Below, one piece after another: positions 10,843-19,318 of a DNA stretch of 64,000 nucleotides. A program made the position numbers and the translations under genes. The notes under the pieces were generated by a model. It saw only the letters and a program-made list of their open reading frames with translations, was not told where the DNA came from and made no database searches. The stretch comes from Afipia sp. (GTDB taxonomy: Bacteria; Pseudomonadota; Alphaproteobacteria; Rhizobiales; Xanthobacteraceae), in assembly GCA_017308595.1 (NCBI GenBank), contig JAFKER010000009.1:124001-188000 (forward strand), in the 5' to 3' direction. How positions within the stretch are numbered: position 1 is the first letter of the stretch; every line of letters begins with the position of its first letter.

Positions 10843-10879
10843 CGCAGTTCGCCCGTCAGGTCAAGGCAGATGGGAACAA

Positions 10880-12010
10880 ATGCCGCGCCGGGTAATTGTG
10901 CAGTTCATGGCTGACGGTCAAACGATCGCTGATCTGAGAGAGGCTCCCGGCATCGTAGCGCCGGAAGCGCCTGCGCCGTGCGATCCATCGTCGGTCGGGC
11001 GCCTCGCCAAAAAGCTTGGGTTGAGGATCGGCGATCAGACCGAATTCGACATTCGCCGCGTCAAGCGGGGCAAGGGCTTCTCCTTCATTCGCGCCAATGG
11101 AAAAGCTGTGCGCGATGCCGCCACGATCAAGCGCTTCAACGCCATGGCAGTGCCGCCGGCCTATGTCGACGTGCGTTACGCCAGCGATCCGGCATCGCAT
11201 CTTCAGGCCGTGGGCCGCGATGCTGCCGGGCGTCTGCAATACCGCTACCACGCCGATTGGGAAAAGGTGCGCGAAACCCGCAAGGCGCGCCGTCTTGCGC
11301 GGCTGATCGAGGTGCTTCCCAAAATTCGGCGGAGTGTCGCGCAGCATCTTGGCGGCAATGGTCCGACGCGCGAGTTCGCTCTTGCGGCCGTGATCGAACT
11401 GGTGGCGCGCACGGCGATCCGGCCTGGCAATGAATCCTATGCACGGCTCAACGGGACGCGCGGTGCAACGACGCTGCTTAAAGGTAACGTCGCGATCGAA
11501 GATGACTGCATCGTTCTGGCATTTCGTGCCAAGGGCAATAAGGCGGTACGCAAGGAGTGCGATGCCGCGCGCCTTGTCCGCGCGGTGGACATTCTGCGCA
11601 AGCTGCCGGGGCGCAGGCTGTTTCAGTATCGCGACGACACCGGCGTCGTGCGCACGGTCAGCACGCCGCAGGTGAATGCATTCCTGCGTGAGATCGCCGG
11701 CATTCGCATTTCACTGAAGGACTTTCGCACCCTGATGGCGTCGGCCGCTGTGATGGAATCGCTGGCGCGAGTGGTCCCGGCCGAAAGTATGCGCGCGCGC
11801 CGCAAGCAGGTGCTCGAAGCGGTGCGAGCTGCTGCGGACGAACTGTCCAATACGCCCACGATCTGCCGCAAAAGCTATGTCCATGACACGATCGTCACGG
11901 CATTCGAGGACGGTATTCTCGAGCGCTTCGCGTCAACCTTGAAGGGCTGCCGTTCGCTCGCAAGGCGCGAACAGATTCTTGCGAAGGTGGTTTTGACCGC
12001 GGCAGGGTGA
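10880..12010 (+). CDS. DNA topoisomerase IB
   Basis: Type IB (poxvirus-like) topoisomerase of about 376 residues that relaxes supercoils through a 3'-phosphotyrosine. The start at 10880 has GGGA just before it; 10907 is also possible. The N-terminal domain has GKGFSFIRANGK, PPAYVDV and LQAVGRDAAGRLQYRYHADW. The catalytic domain has IRPGNESYARLNGTRGATTL (Arg), a KGNK (Lys), DFRTLMASAAVME (Arg) and the tyrosine of NTPTICRKSYVHDTIV. Such enzymes are widespread in rhizobia, often as accessory copies. No ku or ligase neighbour is present. Confidence 0.92.
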   Translation: MPRRVIVQFMADGQTIADLREAPGIVAPEAPAPCDPSSVGRLAKKLGLRIGDQTEFDIRRVKRGKGFSFIRANGKAVRDAATIKRFNAMAVPPAYVDVRYASDPASHLQAVGRDAAGRLQYRYHADWEKVRETRKARRLARLIEVLPKIRRSVAQHLGGNGPTREFALAAVIELVARTAIRPGNESYARLNGTRGATTLLKGNVAIEDDCIVLAFRAKGNKAVRKECDAARLVRAVDILRKLPGRRLFQYRDDTGVVRTVSTPQVNAFLREIAGIRISLKDFRTLMASAAVMESLARVVPAESMRARRKQVLEAVRAAADELSNTPTICRKSYVHDTIVTAFEDGILERFASTLKGCRSLARREQILAKVVLTAAG

Positions 12011-12012
12011 GG

Positions 12013-12426
12013 CTAGATGCCGCCCATCTTGCAGACGAGTTTCCATTGGTCCGGCGTCACACTCTGCACGGACAATCGCGACAGCTTCACCAATTCCATG
12101 TCGGCGAGCTTCGGCTCGGTCTTGATGGCCTCCAGGGTCACCGGAGCCTTTAGCGGCTTGTCGGCTTTGATATCGACGCAGACAAATTTTCCGGTCTTGT
12201 CGGTCGGATCGGGATAGTGCTCCTTCGCGATCTCGGCGATGCCGACGATCTCCTTGCCTTCGTTGGAATGATAGAAGAAGGCGCGGTCGCCCTTCTTCAT
12301 TTTCATCATGTTGAGCTTGGCGCTGTGGTTGCGCACGCCGGTCCAGGCCTCGCCCTTGGCGCCTTTGGCGACTTGCTGGTCCCAGGACCAGACCGAGGGT
12401 TCCGATTTCACGAGCCAGTAGTTCAT
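12013..12426 (-). CDS. EVE domain protein
   Basis: A 137-residue protein that consists of a single EVE (PUA-like) domain: MNYWLVKSEPSVWSWDQ at the start, then EAWTGVRNHSAKLNM, KKGDRAFFYHSNEGKEIVGI and the C-terminal LVKLSRLSVQSVTPDQW. The fold binds modified bases or RNA; the bacterial role is unclear. It is the last gene of a minus-strand series tsaD-gpsA-L,D-transpeptidase-EVE and ends three bases from the convergent topoisomerase gene. Confidence 0.92.
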   Translation of the reverse strand: MNYWLVKSEPSVWSWDQQVAKGAKGEAWTGVRNHSAKLNMMKMKKGDRAFFYHSNEGKEIVGIAEIAKEHYPDPTDKTGKFVCVDIKADKPLKAPVTLEAIKTEPKLADMELVKLSRLSVQSVTPDQWKLVCKMGGI

Positions 12427-12437
12427 GCTTGTTTTCC

Positions 12438-12977
12438 TTATGGCCGAATTTCAATTGGCGTGCCGGTAGCCACCAATCGCCATATCTCTTCGATTTCGCT
12501 GTTGGTGACAGCGATACAGCCATCGGTCCAGTCGCGGCTCAGGTGAAAACGATTTAGCCAGCTAAGTCCGTTGGGGAGCCCGTGGATCATGATATCGCTT
12601 CCGGGAGACACACCGTATCCCTGAGCGGTCTTACGATCTTCTGCATTGGGATAGGAAATGCGCAATGCAAGATGAAAGCGACTGCGTGCGTTCTTGAACT
12701 CGGCTGTGTATATCCCCTCGGGTGTCCGGCCGTCGCCCTCTTTGGCTTTATGACCTATCGGGGAGAAACCGAGAGAGACCTCGTAAGATTTGATGATTTC
12801 ATTTCCACGGAACAAGCTAAGTTGCCGCGCCGATTTATTGATCTCAACCCGCGTAGCCCGCTCTTCTGCGGGGGCCAAGTCGGGTGTCCGACGTCCGATT
12901 TGAAAGAAATCCGACACGATAAGAACGACGAGCCCCACGGCGAGAATTGAGCCTATCAGGACGAAGGCGCGTCGCAT
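12438..12977 (-). CDS. L,D-transpeptidase (YkuD) with N-terminal membrane anchor
   Basis: About 179 residues from the ATG at 12977, which is five bases after the gpsA stop. A single hydrophobic segment (FVLIGSILAVGLVVLIVSDFF) near the N-terminus anchors the YkuD domain in the periplasm. Domain features are NKSARQLSLFRGN, GHKAKEGDGRTPEGIY, the HGLPNGLSWLNRFHLSRDWT segment and the catalytic DGCIAV. The GRTPEG and TDGCIAV motifs place it in the ErfK/YafK-like subgroup rather than the one at 5038. Co-expression with gpsA and tsaD is probable. Confidence 0.92.
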   Translation of the reverse strand: MRRAFVLIGSILAVGLVVLIVSDFFQIGRRTPDLAPAEERATRVEINKSARQLSLFRGNEIIKSYEVSLGFSPIGHKAKEGDGRTPEGIYTAEFKNARSRFHLALRISYPNAEDRKTAQGYGVSPGSDIMIHGLPNGLSWLNRFHLSRDWTDGCIAVTNSEIEEIWRLVATGTPIEIRP

Positions 12978-12981
12978 CTTG

Positions 12982-13962
12982 TCATCCTTCCGCGCGGAAC
13001 GGCCGCGTGAGCAGCGCCTCAATGGCCGCATCGACAGTTACCCTGCCGCCGAGAATAGCTGCGACTGCACTGGCCACAGGCATCTCGACATTCTTTTCAG
13101 CCGCAAGCTCGATCAGCACCGGCGCGGTGAACTCTCCTTCCACAAGCTTGCTGCGGTTCGGCGCTTCGCCGCGCCCGAGCGCAAGCCCGAGCGAGAAATT
13201 GCGCGATTGCGGCGTCGAGCAGGACAACAGCAGGTCGCCGAGGCCAGAGAGGCCTGCAATCGTTTCCGCGCGTGCGCCGCAGGCGAGACCGAGCCGCATG
13301 AGTTCTGCGAAGCCGCGTGTGGTCAGCGCCGCCAGCGCGGACGCGCCGAGTTTCCGGCCCGCGACAATGCCTGCCGCGATTGCCAGGACGTTTTTGGCTG
13401 CGCCACCGATCTCGACACCGCGCACATCGGTTGAATGATAGGGGCGGAAAGTGGCGGAGCCGAGCGCATGGACCAGCGCTTGCGCCAAAGTTTCATCGGC
13501 TGTCGCAAGAGTAACGGCGGTCGGCAGTCCGCGCGCGACATCGACATCGAAACTCGGGCCTGACAGAATCGCAGGCACGGCATTTGGTGCAACGTCCGCG
13601 ACAATTTCGGTCATGAATTGATGCGTGCCACGCTCGATCCCCTTGGCGCAGACGATGACCGGTGTGCTTTTTGCAAGATGCGGCGTGAGCGCCATTGCGG
13701 CTTCGCGCAGGCTTTGTGCCGGCGTGACCAGCAGGATCGCGCTCGCGCGGGAGGCCTGCGCAAGGTCGCTGGTCACAGCGATGGCTTTTTCGAGCTGGAT
13801 GCCGGGAAGTTTCGGATTCTCGCGCGTTTGCGCGATCTTGTCCGCAGCGGCAGGGTCGCGGGCATAAAGTGTAACGTCTCGTCCTGCGCGCGCCGCGGCA
13901 TTGGCGAGTGCCGTGCCCCACGCGCCTGCGCCGACGACAGAAATGGTCTGATGACGGACCAT
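12982..13962 (-). CDS. gpsA: Glycerol-3-phosphate dehydrogenase [NAD(P)+]
   Basis: Makes sn-glycerol 3-phosphate from dihydroxyacetone phosphate for phospholipid synthesis; 326 residues. The N-terminal Rossmann motif is [19 protein letters not shown], the catalytic region is CAKGIERGT, and the C-terminal helical domain contains [17 protein letters not shown] with the conserved lysine. The start lies one base after the tsaD stop, which is conserved in Rhizobiales and implies one transcript. Confidence 0.97.
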   Translation of the reverse strand: MVRHQTISVVGAGAWGTALANAAARAGRDVTLYARDPAAADKIAQTRENPKLPGIQLEKAIAVTSDLAQASRASAILLVTPAQSLREAAMALTPHLAKSTPVIVCAKGIERGTHQFMTEIVADVAPNAVPAILSGPSFDVDVARGLPTAVTLATADETLAQALVHALGSATFRPYHSTDVRGVEIGGAAKNVLAIAAGIVAGRKLGASALAALTTRGFAELMRLGLACGARAETIAGLSGLGDLLLSCSTPQSRNFSLGLALGRGEAPNRSKLVEGEFTAPVLIELAAEKNVEMPVASAVAAILGGRVTVDAAIEALLTRPFRAEG

Positions 13963-13963
13963 C

Positions 13964-15052
13964 TTAATGCCGTGCCCGCGTATTCGCGAATTTCAGCGGC
14001 GTCGAGGTTGTTTCATCGAGCTTCCAGCGTGCGCGGGGCGCGCTATCCATGTCGTCGATCATTTTCAGCGCCAGCCGCTCCGCACCGGCCCATGCGATCA
14101 TCGCGCCATTATCGGTGCAGAGCGCGGGCGGCGGAACGATCAGCGTGGTCTGCGCGCGGCCTGCGATTTCGTGCAATGCGTTGCGGATCGCCAGATTTGA
14201 CGCAACGCCTCCCGCTGCGACCAGCGCTCGCGGTGGTCCGAATTTCTCGTGGAACAGTCGCAGGCCCACGCTGATCCGGTCCGCGGTGACTTCGAGCACG
14301 GCAGCCTGAAATCCCGCGCAGAGATCGGCGACATCCTGCGGCTCGAACGGCATCAGGCGCGTGGCTTCATTGCGCACTGCCGTTTTCAGGCCGGAGAGCG
14401 AGAAGTTCGCATCAGGCCGCCCCACCATCGGACGCGGAAAAGCGAACCGCGCTGGATTGCCATTGGCCGCCGCGCGCTCGACCTGCGGTCCGCCGGGATA
14501 AGGCAGGTCCAGCATTTTGGCGACCTTGTCGAAGGCTTCGCCCATGGCATCGTCGAGCGTGGTGCCGAGCCGGACATATTTTCCGACGCCGAGGACCGCG
14601 ACGATCTGTGTGTGCCCGCCCGACGCCAGAAACAGGCAATAAGGAAACATCAGCGGTACTGTGAGGCGCGGGGTCAGTGCGTGAGCCTCGAGGTGATTGA
14701 CGGCGATCAGAGGTGTGTTGTGCACCAGTGCGATGGCCTTGGCAGTGGTGAGGCCGACAATCACGCCGCCGATCAGTCCGGGGCCGGCGGCGGCGGCGAC
14801 AGCGCTGAGATCGCCGAAGCCGATATCGGCTTCGGTCATGGCCGCGCGGACAATCCCATCGAGCATGTCGACATGCGCGCGCGCGGCGATTTCGGGGACC
14901 ACGCCGCCGAATGGTGCATGTTCCTCGATTTGCGAGCGCACGATATTGGAGAGAATCTTGCCTGAACCGTCGCGCTGCCGTTCGATCACGGCCGCGGCGG
15001 TTTCATCGCAGGTGGTTTCGATCCCCAGCACCAGTGTGCGCTTGCTTGCCAA
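13964..15052 (-). CDS. tsaD: tRNA N6-adenosine threonylcarbamoyltransferase TsaD
   Basis: Catalyses t6A37 formation in tRNAs reading ANN codons, with TsaB/TsaE. I choose a TTG start at 15052: AAGGA (15059-15063) stands six bases before it, and family proteins begin close to the [17 protein letters not shown] motif; an ATG at 15127 adds 25 unrelated residues and lacks a ribosome site. The length is then 363 residues. Metal-ligand motif [15 protein letters not shown]-site SGGHTQIV and [11 protein letters not shown], and the C-terminal [12 protein letters not shown] are present. It is divergent from hemD. Confidence 0.96.
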   Translation of the reverse strand: MASKRTLVLGIETTCDETAAAVIERQRDGSGKILSNIVRSQIEEHAPFGGVVPEIAARAHVDMLDGIVRAAMTEADIGFGDLSAVAAAAGPGLIGGVIVGLTTAKAIALVHNTPLIAVNHLEAHALTPRLTVPLMFPYCLFLASGGHTQIVAVLGVGKYVRLGTTLDDAMGEAFDKVAKMLDLPYPGGPQVERAAANGNPARFAFPRPMVGRPDANFSLSGLKTAVRNEATRLMPFEPQDVADLCAGFQAAVLEVTADRISVGLRLFHEKFGPPRALVAAGGVASNLAIRNALHEIAGRAQTTLIVPPPALCTDNGAMIAWAGAERLALKMIDDMDSAPRARWKLDETTSTPLKFANTRARH

Positions 15053-15181
15053 TTTCAGTCCTTGCGTTTGCGGCCAATCCGGCGTTTCCCTTGAGCCCGC
15101 CAACCAGCTGTCATTGAGGGAGTTCATAACGTGAAATCGTCAGGCGGGCTATCCTTGCTTGAGATGCATGGAGCTTCATAA

Positions 15182-15928
15182 ATGGCCATTCTTGTCACAC
15201 GTCCGGCGCCGGATAACGAGAAAGCCGCCACGGCGCTGCAGGCGCGGGGGCATGACGTGCTGCTGTCGCCGATGCTGCGATTCGAGGCCGCCGCATTCGA
15301 GGATGACGGTGCGATCGCTTTCGATGCGGTGATCTTGAGCAGCGCCAATGCGGTTCGCGCGATCGAAAATCACGCCATTCGTCCGCGGTTGACGCTGCTG
15401 CCAGTGTTTGCTGTTGGTGAACACACCGCGCGGGTGGCGCGCGACGCCGGTTTTACCAACATCACGGTCGCCGATGGCGACGCCATATCGCTGCGTGAAC
15501 GCATCGTGGAGAGCGCCGCAGCGGGTAAACTGAAAAAAAAGGCGTCACTCTGTTATCTCGCAGGCTCCGATCTTTCGCGTGATCTTGCCGGGGAACTTGG
15601 CGCACGGGGATTTACCGTGACGACCCGCACCGTCTATCGCATGGTTCCGGTTGCGGGCTTTACCCGCGCCGCCAGCGACGCATTTCGCGCCGGGACCATA
15701 GAGGCTGTTTTGCATTATTCCCGCCGCAGTGCGCGCGCTTATCTCGATGCGGCAAGGGCCGATGGTGTCGAGATTTCCGCTCTGGCATTGCCGCAGTGCT
15801 GCATTTCCGATGCGGTTGCCGGCGTTTTGCGTGAGGCCGGTGCAATGCAGGTGGCAGCCGCGCGCACCCCGGACGAAAAAGCCCTGCTGGATGTGGTGGA
15901 AAGAATGATTAAGGCATCGTCACTTTAA
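15182..15928 (+). CDS. hemD: Uroporphyrinogen-III synthase
   Basis: Cyclises hydroxymethylbilane to uroporphyrinogen III for haem, corrin and chlorophyll-type pigments; 248 residues, cytoplasmic. Family features are the start VTRPAPDNEKAATALQARGH, FDAVILSSANAVRAI, FAVGEHTARVARDAGF, and the central LCYLAGSDLSRDLAGEL and YSRRSARAYLDAA segments. The hemC gene that often precedes hemD in this group is not here; tsaD is the direct divergent neighbour. It heads a likely operon with the Mic60-like gene and hemY. Confidence 0.95.
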   Translation: MAILVTRPAPDNEKAATALQARGHDVLLSPMLRFEAAAFEDDGAIAFDAVILSSANAVRAIENHAIRPRLTLLPVFAVGEHTARVARDAGFTNITVADGDAISLRERIVESAAAGKLKKKASLCYLAGSDLSRDLAGELGARGFTVTTRTVYRMVPVAGFTRAASDAFRAGTIEAVLHYSRRSARAYLDAARADGVEISALALPQCCISDAVAGVLREAGAMQVAAARTPDEKALLDVVERMIKASSL

Positions 15929-15985
15929 TTGAGGCGGGCGAGGCGGCAAGAATCTGCTAGTGTTGCGGTTCGCAAGGAGTGTTCG

Positions 15986-17161
15986 ATGGACGACGACAAG
16001 CAAGACAAGCCGGGCAGCGGCGATGCCGCAAAGCGGCCGCCGCCAACCATCGAGCTGACGGCCTCCGATGTCTCCGAAAGCGCGCCTGCATCTGATGCAT
16101 CGCCCGAGGTGAATGACGCTGACAAGCCTGCTTCGGAGAGTCCTGAACGGGACCCCGCGCCAGAAGCTCCGTCGCGTGGTTCGTCTATTCTTCTCTCGGC
16201 CCTGACGGGTGCCGCAGCCGCGGCGCTGGTTCTCGGTGTGGCCAAGTCGTCCGGCTGGCTCGATACGCCGCTACCGAAGCCGCCAATTGATGTTGTCAGC
16301 AAGAGCGATGTTGACGCGCTCGGCACGCGCGTCGCAAAAATCGAATCCGATGCAGCAAAGCCTGCGCCCAAGCCGGTAACCGATCCGGCGCTTGTGGCGC
16401 GTTTCGATGGGTTGGAGAAATCGCTGACATCGCTGCGCGGTGAGGTCGCCGTCGTGCGCGGACAAAGCGAGAAGGTCGCCGCGGCGCTCGGCGAGATCAA
16501 GTCCGCACCGCCGCAGGGCGTGATAGCGCAACAGGCCGCATCCGTTGATGCATCGGCGCTTGAAGAGCGCCTCGACAAGATCGAGCGCGCCACTGCGGCG
16601 CTCAGTACTGCGGCCGCCGCGCCGCCGCAACCGCCTGCCGAAGATCCGAAGCTGCACAGGCTGACCGCGTTGATCGATCTTGAAAAGAGCGTGCGGCGCG
16701 GGTCGCCTTACGTGACCGAGCTTGCTGCCGCGCGTTCTGTTGCCGGGGACGCCGACACGCTCAAGGCGCTCGATCCATTTGCGCATTCGGGCGTTCCCGA
16801 TGCGGAGACGCTCAGCAAGGAATTGAGCGCGCTGCTGCCGCAACTGACGCCGAAACCCGACGTCCCGCCTGCGCCCTCCGGCGTTGTCGAGCGCCTTCAG
16901 CAAAGCTTTGCAAAGCTGGTGCGCATCCAGCGCACCGACGCGCAGGCGAGCGGCGCTGCCGGCATCGTGGCGCGCGCAGCATCCGCTGCGCAGCGCAATG
17001 ATCTGAATGCGGCGAAGCGTGAGCTTCTGCTGTTGCCGCCACAGGACCTCGCCCTGGTGCGGCCGTGGATTGCGAAGGTTGACGGGCGCGAGAAGGCGCT
17101 GGCGGCTGCGGAGCAGTTCACGATGGATACATTGACTGCGATTTCGAAACCGGCGCGATAG
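15986..17161 (+). CDS. Mitofilin/Mic60 family inner membrane protein (COG4223)
   Basis: About 391 residues from the ATG at 15986, preceded by AAGGAG; reading from 15929 adds a spurious leader. The order is an acidic, disordered N-terminus (1-65), one membrane helix (ILLSALTGAAAAALVLGVA), a long Ala/Glu/Lys-rich coiled coil with DALGTRVAKIE and LEKSLTSLRGEVAVVR, and a C-terminal mitofilin-like helical region (ERLQQSFAKLVRIQR, LALVRPWIAKVDGREKALAAAEQF). Alphaproteobacterial Mic60 homologues lie in haem-synthesis operons, exactly as here, and shape intracytoplasmic membranes and cristae. A membrane-organising role is inference from that. Confidence 0.85.
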   Translation: MDDDKQDKPGSGDAAKRPPPTIELTASDVSESAPASDASPEVNDADKPASESPERDPAPEAPSRGSSILLSALTGAAAAALVLGVAKSSGWLDTPLPKPPIDVVSKSDVDALGTRVAKIESDAAKPAPKPVTDPALVARFDGLEKSLTSLRGEVAVVRGQSEKVAAALGEIKSAPPQGVIAQQAASVDASALEERLDKIERATAALSTAAAAPPQPPAEDPKLHRLTALIDLEKSVRRGSPYVTELAAARSVAGDADTLKALDPFAHSGVPDAETLSKELSALLPQLTPKPDVPPAPSGVVERLQQSFAKLVRIQRTDAQASGAAGIVARAASAAQRNDLNAAKRELLLLPPQDLALVRPWIAKVDGREKALAAAEQFTMDTLTAISKPAR

Positions 17162-17169
17162 GACATGTC

Positions 17170-18840
17170 ATGATCCGGATTATCCTATTCCTGTTTCTGA
17201 TCGGCGTTGTCGCGCTTGGCGCCGCCGTGATCGCCGACCAGACCGGCGATGTCACACTGTCGTGGAATGCCTGGCGCGTCGACACGTCCTTGCCGGTGCT
17301 TGCGCTCGCGCTTTTGGTGGTCGTGTGCGCTTCAATGCTGGTATGGGCGATCATCCGCGGTTTTCTGCGCGCGCCGGAGCGTCTGCGCAAAATGAGCCGC
17401 GAGCGCCGTCAGGCAAAGGGGCGTAATGCTATCACCCAGGGGCTGATCGCCATCGGCACCGGGGATCATTTCGCCGCGCGCCGTCATGCGGATGTGGCAA
17501 AGCGGATTGCCCAGCATGACCCGCTGGCGATGCTGCTGCATGCGCAAACCGCGCAGCTTCATGGCGATAGCGAGGGCGCGCAGCGCGCCTTCCATGCCAT
17601 GGCGGAGCGCAAGGATACGCGGTTGCTGGGCTTGCGCGGACTGTTCGTCGAGGCACAGCGCCGCGACGATGCCTATTCGGCGGTTGCGCTAGCCGAGGAA
17701 GCCTTGAAGACCGCGCCGGCATCGGCCTGGGCATCCCATGCGGTGCTTGGCTTCCGTTGCAGCAAGGGCGACTGGGACGGCGCTCTGAAGATTCTTGAAA
17801 ACAATCTGGCGGCGGGATTGATCGATCCCGCTCCATATAAACGCCATCGCGGTGTTCTTCTGACGGCGCGGGCGCTTGATCTCGAAACATCGGAGCGCGA
17901 CAAGTCGCGGACCAGCGCAATGGAGGCGGTAAAGCTCGCGCCGACGCTGGTGCCCGCCGCGACTCTTGCCGCAAAGTTTCTCAGCGAGAACAACCAGACC
18001 CGCCGCGCCATGCAGGCGATCGAGGCCGCATGGATCGCGCAGCCGCATCCCGATCTCGCCGACGCCTATGCGCATGTGCGTCTTGGCGATTCAGCCCTCA
18101 ATCGTCTCAGCCGTGTCGAGAAGCTCGCAGCAAAAACGCCGGGACATATCGAAGGCGCGCTCGCGGTGGCGCGCGCGGCGATCGATGCCGGTGAGTTCGC
18201 CCGTGCGCGCGAGGCGTTGGCGCCGTTCATCGAGACGCCGACGCAGCGTGTCGCCATCCTGATGGCCGAACTTGAACGCGCGGAGCATGGTGAGAACGGA
18301 AATGCGCGGCTCTGGATGCAGCGCGCGGTGCGTGCCGCGCTCGACCCGGCATGGACGGCGGATGGGTATGTGTCCGAGCGCTGGCGGCCGGTGTCGCCGG
18401 TCAGCGGACGTCTCGATGCGTTTCAGTGGCTGACGCCGGTGGCGGCGCTTCCGTCCGAGAAAGCGCCGGTGCTCGAGGCCGAGATTGCGGACGAGCCCGC
18501 GCTGCCGGCTCCGCTGGATGTGACATCTGCGGCTCCGCTGCCGCCGCCCGCAACGACGCAGGATAACGAGCCGATGGCTCCGGCGGAGACGCCGGCGGTT
18601 CAGGCGGCTCCTGCGGTTGCCCCCGTGGCGGCCGATGTCCCGCCGCCGGTGTTTCGTCCCCGCCGCGATATCGAAAAGCCGGATGCGGCGCGAATCCCGG
18701 TCGTGATCCCGATTGTGCGGGCTCCGGACGATCCGGGCGTTGCCGATGAGACGGTCCATGACGAATTTGACGATCCCGATCGTCCGGAACCGGCGCAGCA
18801 GGGCGGGTGGAAAGGATTTTTGTCCCGTCTTGTCAGTTGA
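17170..18840 (+). CDS. hemY: HemY-family protein with TPR repeats
   Basis: 556 residues. Two N-terminal membrane helices (IILFLFLIGVVALGAAVI and LALALLVVVCASMLVWAII) precede a HemY_N domain and a TPR-like helical array through about residue 400. The C-terminal 150 residues are Pro/Ala-rich and variable. The family is named for an E. coli gene of the haem operon with no proven enzymatic activity; it is not the protoporphyrinogen oxidase of the same symbol. The gene follows the Mic60-like gene with an eight-base gap, so co-expression is very likely. Confidence 0.9.
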   Translation: MIRIILFLFLIGVVALGAAVIADQTGDVTLSWNAWRVDTSLPVLALALLVVVCASMLVWAIIRGFLRAPERLRKMSRERRQAKGRNAITQGLIAIGTGDHFAARRHADVAKRIAQHDPLAMLLHAQTAQLHGDSEGAQRAFHAMAERKDTRLLGLRGLFVEAQRRDDAYSAVALAEEALKTAPASAWASHAVLGFRCSKGDWDGALKILENNLAAGLIDPAPYKRHRGVLLTARALDLETSERDKSRTSAMEAVKLAPTLVPAATLAAKFLSENNQTRRAMQAIEAAWIAQPHPDLADAYAHVRLGDSALNRLSRVEKLAAKTPGHIEGALAVARAAIDAGEFARAREALAPFIETPTQRVAILMAELERAEHGENGNARLWMQRAVRAALDPAWTADGYVSERWRPVSPVSGRLDAFQWLTPVAALPSEKAPVLEAEIADEPALPAPLDVTSAAPLPPPATTQDNEPMAPAETPAVQAAPAVAPVAADVPPPVFRPRRDIEKPDAARIPVVIPIVRAPDDPGVADETVHDEFDDPDRPEPAQQGGWKGFLSRLVS

Positions 18841-18905
18841 TTAGGAACCAGTTCGTCCCGCGTCCGATCACGCCTCATTCAGGCCAGATAAAGCGTCCCG
18901 CCATG

Positions 18906-18934
18906 TTGCAAAGAGGGGCGCTGGCAAGTATCAG
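18906..18934 (+). promoter_or_regulatory. Possible promoter of tRNA-Thr
   Basis: TTGCAA (18906-18911) and TATCAG (18929-18934) are 17 bases apart and end 24 bases before the mature tRNA 5' end at 18959. The pair resembles a sigma-70 promoter, but the match is moderate. Confidence 0.4.
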
Positions 18935-18958
18935 ATGCGGATACTGATTTCGCGTTTT

Positions 18959-19034
18959 GCCGCCTTAGCTCAGCTGGTAGAGCACATCATTCGTAATGAT
19001 GGGGTCGTAGGTTCGAATCCTATAGGCGGCACCA
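18959..19034 (+). tRNA. tRNA-Thr(CGT)
   Basis: Full 76-base cloverleaf with encoded CCA. The acceptor stem pairs 18959-18965 (GCCGCCT) with 19024-19030 (AGGCGGC), the anticodon loop is TTCGTAA with anticodon CGT (threonine, ACG codon), and the T-loop is TTCGAAT. Its 3' half from the anticodon loop onward is repeated imperfectly at 24903-24951, which marks it as the integration target of the accessory region between the two. Confidence 0.97.
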
Positions 19035-19038
19035 CTTT
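18990..19038 (+). repeat. Attachment-site repeat (attL-like), 3' half of tRNA-Thr
   Basis: The 49 bases from the anticodon loop of tRNA-Thr to CACTTT match 24903-24951 at 46 positions. The differences are at 19000 (T/C), 19009 (A/C) and 19021 (T/G); the last two form a compensated T-stem pair. Tyrosine-recombinase elements often use this part of tRNA genes. Confidence 0.75.
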
Positions 19039-19318
19039 CCCTGACTTCCATCACAATCGGGAATTGGTCAGGAAGGTACGGGAATGTAATTCCGTACAAT
19101 CGCGCACGCACTCGAAACCCGTTTCCGATTAAAGGTTTCAAGATACGCCTTGGGTAATCCGTCAGCGCCGCTGATCCTGTGACACGTCGGTCCATGAAAC
19201 AGTGGAAGTGCTGGCGGTGTCAGGACAGACCTCAAAATGCGCCATCGTTCGGCTGTTTGAGGCGACGGGCCGTGCGGCACTCTCCCACACATGCGCTCTC
19301 CTGCTTCCCAGATGTCCG
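19035..19318. other. Gene-poor stretch downstream of tRNA-Thr
   Basis: No gene is supported here. It holds an inverted pair GTACGG...CCGTAC (19076-19097, with one bulged G) and an imperfect inverted pair TTCC-TGAC ... GTCAGGAA just after the tRNA. These could be recombinase arm sites or a tRNA terminator; I see nothing decisive. Confidence 0.5.

Noticed and set aside
15053-15127. Longer TsaD N-terminus from the ATG at 15127
   Set aside because: No ribosome site, 25 residues outside the family; the TTG at 15052 has AAGGA at six bases.
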